DNA of 64,000 nt from Albizia julibrissin (Eukaryota; Streptophyta; Magnoliopsida; Fabales; Fabaceae): NCBI GenBank assembly GCA_037074505.1, contig JAYWLI010000015.1:435001-499000 (forward strand). Reading direction: 5' to 3'. Below the pieces are notes generated by a model. That model did not search any database and was not told the DNA's origin. It was given only the letters and a program-made list of their open reading frames with translations. Below, piece by piece: positions 33,627 through 46,679 of the stretch (positions are counted from its first letter, which is position 1; every line of letters begins with the position of its first letter). The position numbers and the translations under genes are program-made.

Positions 33627-36600
33627 ACCAGACAGTACAAGGCGATCCTGACTATTTAAAAAAACTATCTTCTTTCTTTTGAAAAGCCTTATCTCTTAGC
33701 ATTTCCTTATAAACCTACAAACAGAATCCTTCTTGTACAAGTAAATTCAAGTCTGATCTATATAAAGACTCGCTTCCAGGGCTAACCTTTACAAGTTGCA
33801 TTTCTTCGCTTAATTCCTGGACAGGCTTGCTAGACTTTCTACCAGACTTTCTGCCTACTGCTTTTCCCCAGCAGGGTTCTACGTAGTTTTCTTTACAGGC
33901 TTGCCTGTCATAGCCTACTTCATTGCCTACCTAACTTGACTTTACTTTCCTGTGCAGATCAGGCTAGGGTTTTTAGTTCTTAGACTAAGTCGTTCACCGG
34001 TCTAAACTTCTCGTATTTCTTACTTCCTTGACTGGCTAAATACGCAATAAGGTCACAAGAATATCATATAGTAAGCTCTTTCTTATCATAAGATCTTTCT
34101 GAGCCCTTCATGCTAAGGGCATGGCCTAACACTTTAACTTCATCTAAGACTTCCCGGTCCGGTGAAAAGATGGGAGTTGAGATTCTCTATCCTACGTAAT
34201 TTCATGTCTTTTAGCCTACTGATAAAAGGGCTTTGAAAGAGGAATATAAACTACTACAGTTCCAACTGAGCCCGAGACGGGATAAGGCAGATAGGATGCT
34301 TTCCTATTACTTCACAGTCAGGCTTTTCTTTTTCTTGATCTCATTATGTTTATGTCGAGAAATTCTATTTATCTTTCCCAGACTTCAGTCTTTACTTATT
34401 TACTTTAGTTTGACTTAAGTAGAGCTATAAGCCATATTTGAAGTCGCAGTTGAATTCTCATAAGTGTGATCCCTAAGGAAGTCAGTCAGAATGGCATTTT
34501 CGATTGATATTTTATTACAGGGCAATAAATCAATCTTGAGAGCAATACTGAGGAGGTATTGAGATTCTTCTTTAGTTACAAGGCTGTACTTTAGATTCCT
34601 GAGATTAAAAGTTTGATTTTGACGTTTTAGTTACACGTCCTGCTGATCTTGATTGAATTACTATTATTATTCTTTTCTTACAAGCCCTTTTAGACCTGAC
34701 AGCAAATTGAAAGCCCGGGAAGAAAGTCAACAAGAAGTCAGTATGCAAGAAGAAACTCTCGAATTATCCCTCATTCATCTGAAAAGAAAAGGAGGCAAAG
34801 AAAAAGACCAAAAGAAAGCCTCTTTCCCCTGCAAAACTCTAAGAAGGTGGGAAAGGAAGATCCAGTCCAGAAAAACGTCAGTCTGAAATACGAGATGAAG
34901 AGTTAACATGTGTTACGAAAGCAGGAGCTTCAGACTGTTATCTTAAGGCAACTTAGCCCATAAGGAAGAGAGATTGAGTCTTGACTTAGTGCTTGATTGT
35001 CAAAAGTCGGTCTTTAAAGAGTAGAAACTTCTCTTCTTTTTGACTTCTAATTGGCTGAGTCTTTCCTTTCTGACTTCTAGTTCATTTTCTTACTTAAAAG
35101 TTCTTACTTAAAAGGAGGAAGAAGTCCTCTAACTGAGCTCCCAGATGCAGGTAAACTAGCTAAAGGATAGGTTCTCCGTACAGCACTGAATGCTTTGTAA
35201 GAATCTCTATCTTATAGATGGTCGCTATATCGCTCCTTTTCTTACAGCACCAGTAGAGATGTCTAAGTTACAGGTATGCTTAAGACAAACAAGTAGGCTT
35301 AAACTTACTTAGGAAATTAGGAAAGAAGGTAGTATAAGCTTTAGATGGCCTAGGAAGTCAGAAAGGAAGAAAGAATTTCATGAAATCAGCAGGTAGGCCA
35401 GAGGAAGTATGAAAGAAGAAAGTCAAGTATGAAATGCCTTCCTTGGATTGAGAAGGCAGAGATTCCTACTAGAATATATATATATCTTTTTTGTTACAAA
35501 ACAAACCTTCTGAATGAGAAAAGAAGCCGAACCAAAGATTAGTCTTTCTATTGTTGTTACAAACTAGTTAGCAAGTACAGCCCTAAATAGGTAGTATGAT
35601 TTGTAAGTTACTGTGGAAGAAGCCAAAAGGAAGCCTGGGAATCCATTCCACTAGGAATGGTTAGCTTGAAGCGGTATATAGGCCTAATGTGCCCAAAATA
35701 ACAACTACATCTAGCTATTTCATCCCGTCTTTTTACCCGGCTGAAGTCTGACTGAGACTGAGGAAGTAGCTTTCTTTGAATAAGTTAGGGAGGCAATGCC
35801 TAATAATTGAATCTACTACATTAGCAGATCTGATTGATCTTCCTATGTCTATATCTTTTCAAGGCCTGACTTTACAGATCTGGATAATATGAAATTCTAT
35901 ATAATAGAATCTAAATCTTTAAGATCTTAAAGTAGGCTACTAATCATTAAAGCCCATAAAGATGCCTTTTTTTCTCTTTTCAAGACCGGAGTAAATGAAG
36001 TCATAACCCGAGCAAAAGCTGCATTCTAGCTTTCTCTTTAGTTGATACAAGCCGCATTTGAGTTCATTCCTTTCAGTTTTTATTAAAGTTCAAGAGGTTA
36101 TCTTGAAAGCTATAGATGGTTAAGTCATCTAGGGTGAAGTTACAGAGCAGCAACAAAGCTTCCTATCTTAATATCTTCCTGCTGTATTTGGATGGCAAAC
36201 ATCAGTTCTATATTGGACTAAGGGAGGAATGAGAAGCTTGAGTTGAATGACTTAATCTTTCTTCCCGGGAAAGCAAGATAGAAAGAAGAAAAAAGTTCAT
36301 AATATGAATGAAATCCGTTTTTTTTCGTTCGTGTCTTACCAATTTCACTCACTCTTGACTTATAGCTGAAAGTGAAATAAAGCAAGTAGTTTTCATATAA
36401 TCCCGACCGGAAGAAAAAGAAAGAGAAAGGCAGATTTTGGTACAAAAAGCCTTCCCATCTTTCTTTCGCAAGCTCTAACTTTGTCTGTTGATCTGGTAGG
36501 CGAAAGCAAGTCAAGTCAGGAAGAAGTAATCATTCTTACCCTAAGGTAACTCCACTCTAAATTCTACTAAAGGCTGACGGGCTTAGGGACGAAGTAGCTC

Positions 36601-39600
36601 GAGCTAAGGCCCGATAGACTTGTTGAATGGAAAGCTAAAGCGCTGGAATCGAATTGCTAGTAGTTCACTCAAAAGAAAGAGTATGATTTCATTTCGAAAA
36701 GAAGAATCAGTTCAGTAAGAAGAGGAGTACGTTTTAGGCTTTGCCCGATTCCATCTTTCTTTCTAAGAATAGCCTTAGCGAAACGTACTCAGCAGCAAGA
36801 AAGCCGATAGCGATAGGATTGAAGCCGGATCATGGTTGAAGCTTTCCGTCTATGTCTATGGGTTGACTACTTCTTTTCACCGGTTCAGAGGGCTTGCTTC
36901 CCTAGCCCTAGTGCTTAAGGTTAGGGCCTTGTCGGCTAGTTTTCTCTTCCCTGTCTGAAAGAGAAGTGAAGAGGTAGTTTTCCTCCGAATGAAGAAAGTT
37001 TTCTTTATTGGAATCTTCTGGGCGTTAGCTTAGTGCTGGGGCTAAGGTTTGAAATAGACTATCTCCTTCTTCGGATGTTACTTGTACATTTCTTTCTACG
37101 GGATTTTACGTATGTATTCTTTCTTCCAGTCTAAAGCCCGAAAGTCAGTCCTGCTGTTCAGTTCCAGGGAGAGAATGAAAGAGCTAAGCTTTAGCTTTCT
37201 TTTCCATAGAATATCAAGTCATTCTTACAGCTTTGCTTACTATGTAGCTCGAGCTAAGAACATGAACATCATCTTCCCTCGTCCTTATCATACAGATTGA
37301 TTACTAACAACAGATACGGATACTGAGTACTAAGACAGATACCGATACTTAGCTATTGAGTTTTCTTGCTTGAGAAAGATAGCGAGGACTGACAGGACTG
37401 ATATTCGATATATGTTCACTTCACTGATACCTTATATGAGATACTGAGTACAGAATAGATACTGTACTGATAACGATCAGATACCTCTACTGTAACTAAA
37501 GAATTCATGACTGAGATATGATACTGTTACCCATACAGTACAGAAACAGAATGAGACAGACTGATATTCGATATTGAATGAAGTACTGATATAAGATATA
37601 TTTGAAAATGACCCTAAAGAGTGTGATTTTGACGGATGAGGAGAAGGAGGAAGCAAGAACTCTTCTCTCACCCGAAGGCGAGCGAGTGAAGTGAAGTCTA
37701 TAAAGACTAGCAGCAAGCATACCTTATTTCATTCAATCCCATACTTCAGATTGTGATTAAGGCTCTACTCTACTGAAGTCAAGACAGACCTGCGAGCATT
37801 CCTTACTGCAGTTTACAGGTCGACTAAAGCCATAAAGAAAGAAAAGTCAAGGACGGAATAGAAGGCTTTTACGGGTTGAGATTAGAAGGCTTATTGGCCA
37901 AGGTTTCTTTCCTGCTTCTGCCTTAGACTGATTTCTTCTTTCTTACTTCGTAACTGTAAGAAATGCCTTACAAGGCTTGCTACTTCTTAGGCGAAAGAGG
38001 GATTGATGACTTAGGGATTTGCTGCTACTGACTCTAGCTAAGTTCCCGGGAGAGAGGATGAAAGACAAAGAAATTCTTCTTATGAGATTGACGTGAAGCC
38101 AAAAACTGGATAAAAGAAGTTGATGAAAGGGCCTAGAAGTGACTAGAAATCCTTTACAAGAGCAGTTAAGAGAAGGAAGAGATTTGCCCCAACTATTTGA
38201 TCTTATTCCTTACCTCTTTACTAATTATTCGCTGACGAAGGATTCTATCTCACTTACGTGATTTAGAGTCTCTGAAGCCAAGATTAGCTTTGATTCTAGT
38301 CAAAGGCAGCATTTAGTCTGTAATGCCTGTCGTCAGCCTTGAAAGCTGCTTCCTACTAGTCCCAGTTGTCCGAGAAATGGAACTGTAAGAGGAAGTCTGC
38401 GCCCCCTGCTTCTTTAGTTCTTTCCTTAGTTCCCCTGGTTCGATATAAGAGAGATCTCCTAACTGGCTTTATCCCCAAGTCAACTCTTTTCTTTATTGTT
38501 ACGGGTCGACTATTGATTGAACTTGATATGGGAGATTGACTATCTAGGTTAACCCAGAGGGTTCAGGGGAGAATCGTCTGGAACTGGATGCGCTGCCAGG
38601 AAGCATTACTCCTCTTTTCATTCCAAATTAAAGAAGGGCTTGTCCTTGGATCGCTTTTTTTGGGGCATATTGGATATAAAGCTCCATTAGTAAGACTGCC
38701 TATTTGGCTAAATTCCCCGATAGTGCTGATCTTGTCATGACGTATTTAATGAGGTCCACCTTGGATATGAGCAAGGTTTGATGTGCCAAGAGAGAATGCC
38801 CCGGCTTTTTGAAGTTTATTTTTTAAGTTGAAAGGCATGAGACAGTAGAAAAATCTTCCCCACTCGGGAATAAATAGGGTTTCTGCCTATCTTCTGGCGC
38901 CATCGTTATTTGATTGTACCCTGAAAATCCCCAGAAGAAGTTTACGTTTTTGGTCACCCTTTCTTCTCTCTGGGTAATTAGGCTATTAAGCCTTCGTTGG
39001 TTCTGGGTTCTATTCTATCAATAAGGAGATTCCCTTTTCTCTAAGACTAGTAGCTTTTCTGCCAACAACTTCGTCTTCTTAATCTAAAATTGATACAAAA
39101 ACTCAAAAAGAGCATTTACCTTTGCGCTGGGTCTTTCTCACCTTTCGCTACCTATTGTATTGAGATTGACTCTCTTCGGTCACTGAACTGAGTTACTTCA
39201 CTCCTTCACAATCCGACGGCACACATGCTCGGAATCCCATTTTATAAAGTCAGTCTCATATACGATGGTGGATTAGCGAACAGAGGTCCTACGAAGCCGC
39301 TTCTGTTATGACGAAGATCTCTTTTGATTGGATACGGATCGCAATAAGGTAGGTTAAGGATTGACTCAATTAAATGTCTTTAAGGGCTCCGATAGCTGAA
39401 AGGCGGTCCTTTTCATCTCTAACTCGAATGTTCGAGCTAATGTAAGGGCTGTTTCCGGTAATTGGACTTGAAGAAAGTTCAGAAGGTTTGAAAGAATGGC
39501 TGGCTATTCTCTTGCTCGTGTCTTGGCCACAGCTACTGCTACTGCTCATAGTCTCGGACTTGCTCGCCCGAATCTCCTATCTCTCTTTCCTTTTGGGTAT

Positions 39601-40706
39601 CCAGCCTAGGTCATCCTTTCCCTATTTGGTTTCCTTGCTTATCTCTTCCTTGCGGCTTCAGATCCAGTTGGATTCCTAAGGGCATCTAGTTTCCTTCTTC
39701 CTATTGGCATTATAGGAGTCTTTCAAATGGCAGGAAGTCAAATGGGTAGGAAAGTCTTGAGATTGAAAGCTAGCAAGCGAGAGAGCTTAGGCTAGTCGCA
39801 ATCCCAGTCCCGGGGTAAGATCAGTCCCCAGTTAAGAGGGATTGTAGTCATCTCCCTTCCTTGATCTTCAAAGGGGAAGGGGGTGAAAGCGGATAATCTC
39901 TTTCTTTCCGGCCAAAAAAAAGAGATAGATGTCTTTATCTTAGGTCTAAAAAGAAGAGACCTTGGGAGGACGAGCTAGTACAGCTAGATAAGAGGGTAGC
40001 ATTTGACTTCTCCTCCTTTCATTTCGGTAGTAGGCTATGTGATTTCCCTTGTATAACCTTTTCTTTCTCTTTCCCTTATAGTGGAAGATGGAATACTATT
40101 CAGATGATTAAGGCATTTAAGCAAACCTTAGATGTCGTTGGAAGTTGGAGTGCCATTTTCTAGGGAAGACGATCCAGCCGAAGGCAATTTTAGTCTCATA
40201 AGCCCCTTTCGAATCCGTAAATCTGAAGAGCATGGCGCAAGCAAACTGAATCTATTTCCATTTAGTATTACTTATTATGTATAAAGAATCGCTTCGTACC
40301 GGTAGAGACTAAGGTGGAGTGGAGGAACTAGTCATAAAAAGTAAGTCAAGCACTCTTCGAATCCTAATCAAAGAAGGGGCGTACTCCTTCTTTTCTCTTA
40401 GCCATATACTACGATCCGTAAAAGAAAAAGTCAGTCTTTGAAGACGTGCTCCGAGGTTCCTTCCCTCAAAAGGTTTATCAGAAATCCTACCTACATGCTC
40501 GGGGAAGGGCTGAAAACCAGTTCTCAATAATAAGAAGAAGGTGGTGAGATGCCTAAGAAATATAGAAAGTCCCTTTCTTCTGAGCCTTATTTATTTACGC
40601 GTGAAGCCTTTCTATACTTACTTTGCTACATGGCTTCGCCCACCTCCCTTTCTTCCTTAAAGAATTTGGGGGTACTTAGCGACTAGAAAAGACTTATTCT
40701 TTTTTA
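33627..40706. other. Long barren tract, about 7 kb
   Basis: No gene, RNA or mobile element could be supported. Frames rarely exceed 100 codons (36218-36514 minus and 34653-34886 plus are the longest). The tract is enriched in short words such as aagtcagtc, gactgactt and cttactta on both strands. This may reflect amplification of a small repeat, now too diverged to delimit by eye. Confidence 0.55.
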
Positions 40707-41732
40707 TTATCGTATTGATGAGAACCCTGCAGCCGCGGCTGTCACCGTCATCGCGAGAATTATCATAGCTATATAGAAAGCAGCACTTTTTGGTGAATCA
40801 TCATCGGGAAAGCCATCTAAGGTCAAGCGCAAGCGTGAAGTACTTTCTCTTGGTAGCTTTTCTATGATGAGTTGATCACTCATTCCCAACCCAAACTCCT
40901 TACTACCTGTAGCAAGGTTCAGAGATTCTCTCAACACATTTATATTGAGATCATAGGGCTGCCTTACCGGTTCACAAATAAGTCTCGGAGGAATCTATTC
41001 AATAGAATTCAATTCAGGGAGAATTGACGAATAAACAAAAGACCCTAAACACAAAGTAAGAACAACCATTTTGATGGTTAGAGAGGCAGAGATTCTTTTA
41101 GGAGCTAATGGGTCGAACCGGGGCGGCTGGAAGGATGGTAAACGAGGTCCATTTCCCCATCCCTCTTCTCTTCCAGGTATAAGTGCCCCCAATCCCCCTT
41201 TCTTGCATTACCTCTTCCTGAACTTGATCTAGTTGCTCAGGAACCTGTTCTGGATATCATCTTGCTCTTCAGCATTTTGCTCTTGAAGAACTTCAGGAAA
41301 AACAAGATTCGCCTTGCATCTTGGTAGTCTCGGAAAGATGAAGGAAGAAGATCCGATGATATCTTTCATCCCAGGGGAGGCCAGAATGGCATTGATCTCC
41401 CTCGTTTTTTGTTGAATAAGTATTCTTTCTAAAAAGTCTTCTTTTTTTAAAGGTCGCTTTCCTTCAACCCTCAGTCTTGAGATAAAGCTGGCAGAATATC
41501 GCACATAGGATTGACTGGCCTCTAGTTGATTGTGTTGCATAGCCGTTGTATAGCGCATATCAGCGGATGACGCATATCCAAGAAAGCCTAACCCCCAGCT
41601 AGCAAGGAAGATAGCATTGTAGGACTCAGTCCCTTGTTCTAGTTCTAGTGATAGAGATTGGTTGGTTCTAGCATAAGACTGCCCTCGTTCTAGAGCTAAA
41701 GTCAGGAAGGTTCTTGATCCCGATCCCGTCAT
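40707..41732 (-). pseudogene. Unidentified gene broken by three in-frame stops
   Basis: One minus-strand reading frame stays in phase from 41732 to 40707 (about 342 codons) and is interrupted only by TAG at 41231-41229, TAA at 41210-41208 and one more stop just before 40992. The first part (167 codons) is polar, with ALERGQSYARTNQSLSLELE and a Trp-Gly segment (LASWGLGFLGYASSADMR). The second has a Pro-rich stretch and a membrane segment (MVVLTLCLGSFVYSSI). The third ends with a second membrane segment (FYIAMIILAMTVTAAAAGF). I do not recognise the family. Preservation of frame over 1 kb with stops only suggests a recently inactivated gene of unknown origin. Confidence 0.5.
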
Positions 41733-42715
41733 GCGGTTAGACTAATTTCTCAAGGTTATAGAGTAGTTCTGAAGTCATTCCCAGGTAAGCAAGTCAGAAA
41801 AGTCCTTGCTCAAGTCAGTCCCATCTCCATCTAGTGCATCTCTCGTAAGCCGGGTTTGAGAGTCAGCCAGTCCCACAGACAGAAAGAAAGGGAGAGAAGG
41901 GCCTTTTTTCTATGGCAGAAAGCAATTCTGGAACTGGAGGAGCTAGAATTGGATAGGCTTGATAAGATATAACTGGTGTAAGAGGCTTGCTAACTATAGC
42001 TTTAGCCAGGCCAGATCCCTTAATATAAGCTTTTTCTTTCCTTAAGATGAAGAAAATTAGACCTCCCTCCTTCCTATATGAGTCCAGGTAATGTAAGAAA
42101 GCTGGAAAAGAGTGCTAGCTTGCCTGATTCTTAGGAATTTCTTATCATACTCTTTCTGCTTTCAAACTGTCTTGCTCACACTCAAGTAATCCGATAGAGT
42201 AGCTTTCCCCACGGAGCGGTAAAGTCTCCCCCTCAGGAAAGGCTGAGGAGAATGCAACTACAACTGCCTGAAAAGCCTTACTACTGGAGGGCCCTAGTAC
42301 TGTGGAGTGGCAGGGCTTAAGATTCGCCTGGCGCTCTCTCACTTGTAGAAGGAATAGCACTCTTGGTTGGACACTCTCACTCACCGACACACCCACAGAC
42401 TGCAAGCACTAGCTCGCTGGCATAAGAACTGCAAAGGAAAGAGGAGTCTTTTCTTTCCTATAGCCCTGCTCTAGAAATAGCCAAAAAAATAGCCTATTAG
42501 GCTAGAAAGTCATCTGCCCCTCCTGGGCTTGCTTACCTTATCACTCGAGCTCGATTTGAAGAGAACTCCCCCCGATCCAGCGAAAACGAAAGCAACTCCT
42601 ACTGGTGCATAAGAAAGAGGGACCGAAGAACTCTCAGAAATCTGCCTTACCACTTCCCAAACTACACTGAAAAAACTCAAGCAAGAACAACTTCTCCCTC
42701 GGCTGAACTCCCTTA
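41733..42715. other. Spacer, nothing recognised
   Basis: Short frames only. A 33-bp block ending at 42727 recurs near 51888-51921. Confidence 0.5.
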
Positions 42716-42727
42716 ATGGAATCCCAA
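42690..42727 (+). repeat. Short dispersed repeat, copy 1 (mate near 51884-51921)
   Basis: The words tccctcggctgaactccct and taatggaatccca occur together here and again near 51888-51921, same strand, with aagaaca before both copies. At this copy the repeat covers the start codon region of the ORF at 42716. Confidence 0.8.
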
Positions 42728-43351
42728 CAAAGACAAGAGCTGGTAAGGGAGCCTGCACCTCACACAGGAGTCACTGTCTCCTCAAAGCAACCCTCTGAAA
42801 CCCCTAAGAAAAAAGGGAAGGAAGTCAGCGACCAAAGGACAATGCAAAGTAGAAGCAAGAAGAGCTCTGCAGACGTTAACATCGTACAAGCCAGGCCAAA
42901 TAAGGAAGTCACCCCTGTGCAAAAGCAATCAAAGGCAGCCACCGCCGCAGCACCAAAAGACACTATCTTCGAGTCAAGTGCCTACAAGATATCCCAGGCT
43001 CACACGACTCTTGATGGCGCGAAAGACTCAGCCGTCTCGGTATCCAACACAAGAGTAGCCCTAAAGCCAGTAGATGGGCCAGGATCAGACACGACTATAA
43101 AGCCCACTGGGAAGACAACTTTGCAAGCCCAATCAGGAAAAGAGAATTTGTTACCAAAGCCACCAGATAAGGGGCCGGTCAAATCAGGAGTCAAACTGAA
43201 GCAGAGTATACTGATCAAAAGCTTCAGGCCAAAAGCAGCCCTAGGAGACGGGGGATGGCTTCTGCCAAGTGAAACTATGAACAGACGACTCGATCCTTGC
43301 CTTGACCTATTCAAGAGCGAAGGATCGAAACATGAAAAGTGGGATGGATGA
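42716..43351 (+). CDS. Hypothetical ORF, 211 codons, Lys/Ser/Thr-rich
   Basis: This frame starts at ATG 42716 and codes a polar protein rich in Lys, Ser, Thr, Pro and Gln, with no membrane segment. It looks like an intrinsically disordered nuclear-type protein (EKPLK-like runs such as PSETPKKKGKEVSD) with a more structured end (KSFRPKAALGDGGWLLPSE). After the stop, coding-like sequence continues in other frames: 43339-43581, and a 67-codon stretch ending at TAA 43807-43809 (LPVEPKGETVVNFV). I suspect a nuclear-derived gene or retroelement ORF1 fragment with frameshifts. I cannot name it. Confidence 0.35.
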   Translation: MESQQRQELVREPAPHTGVTVSSKQPSETPKKKGKEVSDQRTMQSRSKKSSADVNIVQARPNKEVTPVQKQSKAATAAAPKDTIFESSAYKISQAHTTLDGAKDSAVSVSNTRVALKPVDGPGSDTTIKPTGKTTLQAQSGKENLLPKPPDKGPVKSGVKLKQSILIKSFRPKAALGDGGWLLPSETMNRRLDPCLDLFKSEGSKHEKWDG

Positions 43352-43809
43352 GGCTAGGCACCTGGTTCACTCAATTAGACCTTGCAGTAAGAAAGAACCT
43401 AGCATGGAATAACAACTACTGCCTAAGTACACCTTTCGGAACAACAAGACGAAGAAATATAAAGAAAGCAAACTCAGTCCTCGCCTCAAGTGATCCAACA
43501 GGCGAAGAGTGGTCTACGATCAGGGTGATTTACCTATCTATAATGGAGTGGAGTCTTAGCCTTGCCTTAGATGTTGGGTAGGCTCTCTGCAATGTCCACT
43601 GTGCCTTGAGCTCATCCACAGTAGTAAGATTATAGGCAATCCATTCTTCTATCTACACTCACTACTTCTTATTGAGGAGTGGCAGCCCTTACAAGGAAGA
43701 GTTGCTACAAGTGCTATAGACTCACTGATACCAATTGATCATGTATCCACAGCGGATAGGCTTCTGCCTGTTGAACCAAAGGGCGAGACTGTAGTTAACT
43801 TCGTCTAAT

Positions 43810-44772
43810 GGCTCACTTATGATTGATAACCTTTTGTTACTCATTGGAAAAGACTTGTTTTTTTATCTTCCTCGCCGGGTCTCACGGTTAGGTTAGGCCC
43901 TGTCCGGATGAAAATGAGGTTTTCTCTAAAGGAATGGAACTGGTCGACGGGATACTTTATCCAAAGCTAGCAGATCTATTTACGACTAGCTTACTAGAAT
44001 ACCGGGCATTTCGCGCATCGATCAGCACGATGCTTAATCCAATCCCTTTCCTTTCTTTGGCTTAGCTGGAATCAAAAACAAAAAGAGGAGCAATCCAAGT
44101 GCATCACATCTATTTCTATTTATGAAGTCTTTTTTTCACTGCTAAAAGAACTTTTACTTAAGGTAAGGGAGTTGAGACTATTCAGTAATGAAGGCAGCTG
44201 ATTCAACCGACCATGTCTTTCCCAATCTTTTTCTATTACTGACACCTGGAGCCAGCTTAAATTGCTAAAGCAACTCCCGAACCTAATTCCCAAGGTCACA
44301 TACCTGTCGCATAAAAAGAAAATGCATAAATGCATATATAGTTGGAATCTCCAATCCGGGCTGGCATGAATATGAAAGACTCTCCAGCTGTGACATCATC
44401 CACAGCTAGATCCTCCTTGACTTTAGGAAGTAGATCGAAAGGAAGGTCTTCGCCCAGTCTGACATTCACGTTGATGGGCTCTGGATATGGTTTATCAGCG
44501 GAGTCAAGAGGAAGCGCTAAAACACCGTATACCGATTATATTAGAAGCTAGCCAGATTCCGTATCCTTCAAAACCTTTTCTCTATCTCCCACTTCTTTTC
44601 CATTGAGGACGGCAACTCCTTACCTTACTAAGACATACTGTCACAAGTACGGATTTCAAGACGAACTTACAGGACTCTCTTGCATTTTGAGTGCCCGATC
44701 CTTATGTAGCCAGACCAAGGGCCTGTTTCCGGCTTAAGTAATTAAGTAAGCGAGTAGAATGAGTACCTATCC
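43810..44772. other. Spacer, nothing recognised
   Basis: Only short frames, 44120-44335 minus and 44342-44551 plus, neither with a motif. Confidence 0.55.
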
Positions 44773-44843
44773 TATCCCTTAGGGAATCGAAGCCCTGTCT
44801 TCGACATGAAAAGACGATGTCCTAACCACTGGACGAAAGGGAC
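44773..44843 (-). pseudogene. trnE(UUC) damaged duplicate
   Basis: This is a 71-nt copy of the intact trnE at 62005-62076, on the opposite strand. Acceptor stem, D-arm and anticodon loop (UUC) are unchanged. The T-arm differs: ACGGG...CCCGT of the intact gene is replaced by AGGG...CCCT with one base lost and two changed. The flanks share the tactcatt word after an extra atagg duplication. Stem pairing of the T-arm is reduced to about 4 bp, so function is doubtful. Confidence 0.85.
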
Positions 44844-44849
44844 GTAGTG

Positions 44850-46382
44850 AAGATTAGCGTAAAAAAGATCGTTGCTCTCATGAGTCACTTCTTAACTTTA
44901 AGTTGAATAAGTTTAAGAAGGCACGTAGTTACTCTCATGCATGAGAAGTCGCTGGGCTTCACCCTATTCGGGTAGAGATTTGTGAGCTTAGGACCTACTT
45001 TGGATAAAGTCCCATGCTTAAACTTATCTTTCTATTTCATTGTTATAAAGCGCACCTCAATCCCTATCGTCAAGGAGCAAAAGAATTGAATACCTCTAAG
45101 CAGACTGACGAGTTATATCTTATGAAGGCAGTACTTGATCCGACTTAGAAAGCCTTCCCCCACGAGTAGGGCGTGAAGATGGAGAATTAATGAGAATCCG
45201 AGCGAATTAGCCAGCCCAATATATATAAAAGATATACTATTACATTAGCGAATGGCTTTGTCTTCAAGCCAGAGTAAACTGCAGAATGAATGAAAACTGA
45301 CTATTCGTAGACGAAGCGAGCGATCAGTTGCGGGTATTAAGTTAGTCTGAGCTCGAAAGTCAGCTAAATAGAGTGAATCTGTAGGCGTTTATATCGGTTA
45401 TTTAGTTCGGTTCAGTCAGTCAGATCTAAAGGCATTTAAGACGTGCTTTATATAGTCTGGACGTTAGTTAGGTAAAGATAGGAATTTATGTTCTACAAAA
45501 AGCGAGAAAGAAGCAGTTCCGAGACTACGAGCTTGAGTTCTAACGCCTGTGGGCCTTTCGATCTAACTTTCCCCTTTCTGGATTCCTTTCATCTTAGTTT
45601 GGTTTGCTTCCTTTCAAACAGAGGCTTCATAGCTGACGCCAAGCACAGGCTTCTTTCGACTGATTCCTTTTCTATTATCAAATCTGGAGTTTGAACATCT
45701 GCTCACTCGGCAGAAGAGGTCGAGACCAGCCAGCAGTCTTCAACCAAAGAGGCACAAGAGCACATCGAAATGAGATGGAAGAGCTCAAAAGCAAGAAAAG
45801 GTTCCGAAGTGAAGGTGAAGCCCTTTGACCCCTTTTCTTTTTATGTTAGGGGACTGATGGAATATATCTCATAGGTTTTTTAGGGAAGATTCCAGTACCG
45901 CTACCACTTCGAGTGCGAGAAGGAAGCCTGATGAAGAAGATTACTCATCTGGGAAAACCTGATCTGGTAGGGAAACCTTAGATGGCGAAGCTACTGACTA
46001 TTTGTATTGGCTTCAGTGTCCGCAAAGAGGGATCAGGAATAAGGAACGAAGGCAAGACTGACGCTCTTTCTTTTGTAGGGAGCAAAAAGCCCTTGAATGC
46101 AGTCTGATTCCCCTGCTTATGAACCTGCCAACGAGATGGAAGAAAGGAGGTAAGATGAACGGCAGCTGAACGCCACGCTGCGATAAGAGCCTTTAGGCGA
46201 GGAGGGGCTAAGTCTACTTCCGCATCTAAAAAAATCTCCCGTTTCGGGCCAGTGGGTTTGAAAGCCTAAAAGAAGGATTCAATTTCTGGTCCATCAAATA
46301 CAAACGCAAGCTCAAGCTAAGGAAGTTTGAAAGCTATAGTTAGAGTATTAAAATTTCAATAGAGCCAGGGATTTCCAGTAAA
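44850..46382. other. Spacer, nothing recognised
   Basis: No supported feature. The sequence is rich in short ORFs below 70 codons. Confidence 0.55.
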
Positions 46383-46673
46383 ATGATCTTTTCTTTCCTG
46401 CCTATTTCTATTTCCTTTTTATATTTCCTTTACCTCGGTGGGAAGCCTGGTCCTCTCTTATCTTATGATAGCATCGTCATCAGTGCAGCCTTTCTTTATG
46501 CCTTGCTTTTTGACGGCGTTATAGGAGCTTTTATTCTTAAAAACTGCTTTGACCCATTGCTTGTTACGTGGGATGTCCGCTCCTCCATCAATATACTGGA
46601 AACCATAGACTCTTTACCCGAATCCATTCTATGGCGCTTTCTAGTGCCACGCGTCTTCATGCCTCCCGGCTGA
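46383..46673 (+). CDS. Hypothetical membrane ORF, 96 codons
   Basis: A 96-codon frame from ATG 46383 codes a strongly hydrophobic protein. One membrane segment lies at about residues 2-19 (FSFLPISISFLYFLYLGG). A second lies at about 32-53 (VISAAFLYALLFDGVIGAFI). A polar end follows. No family is recognised. The short length and hydrophobic profile resemble chimeric or toxic plant mitochondrial ORFs, but Phe/Leu-rich frames also arise by chance in T-rich spacer. Confidence 0.25.
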   Translation: MIFSFLPISISFLYFLYLGGKPGPLLSYDSIVISAAFLYALLFDGVIGAFILKNCFDPLLVTWDVRSSINILETIDSLPESILWRFLVPRVFMPPG

Positions 46674-46679
46674 GAAAGA

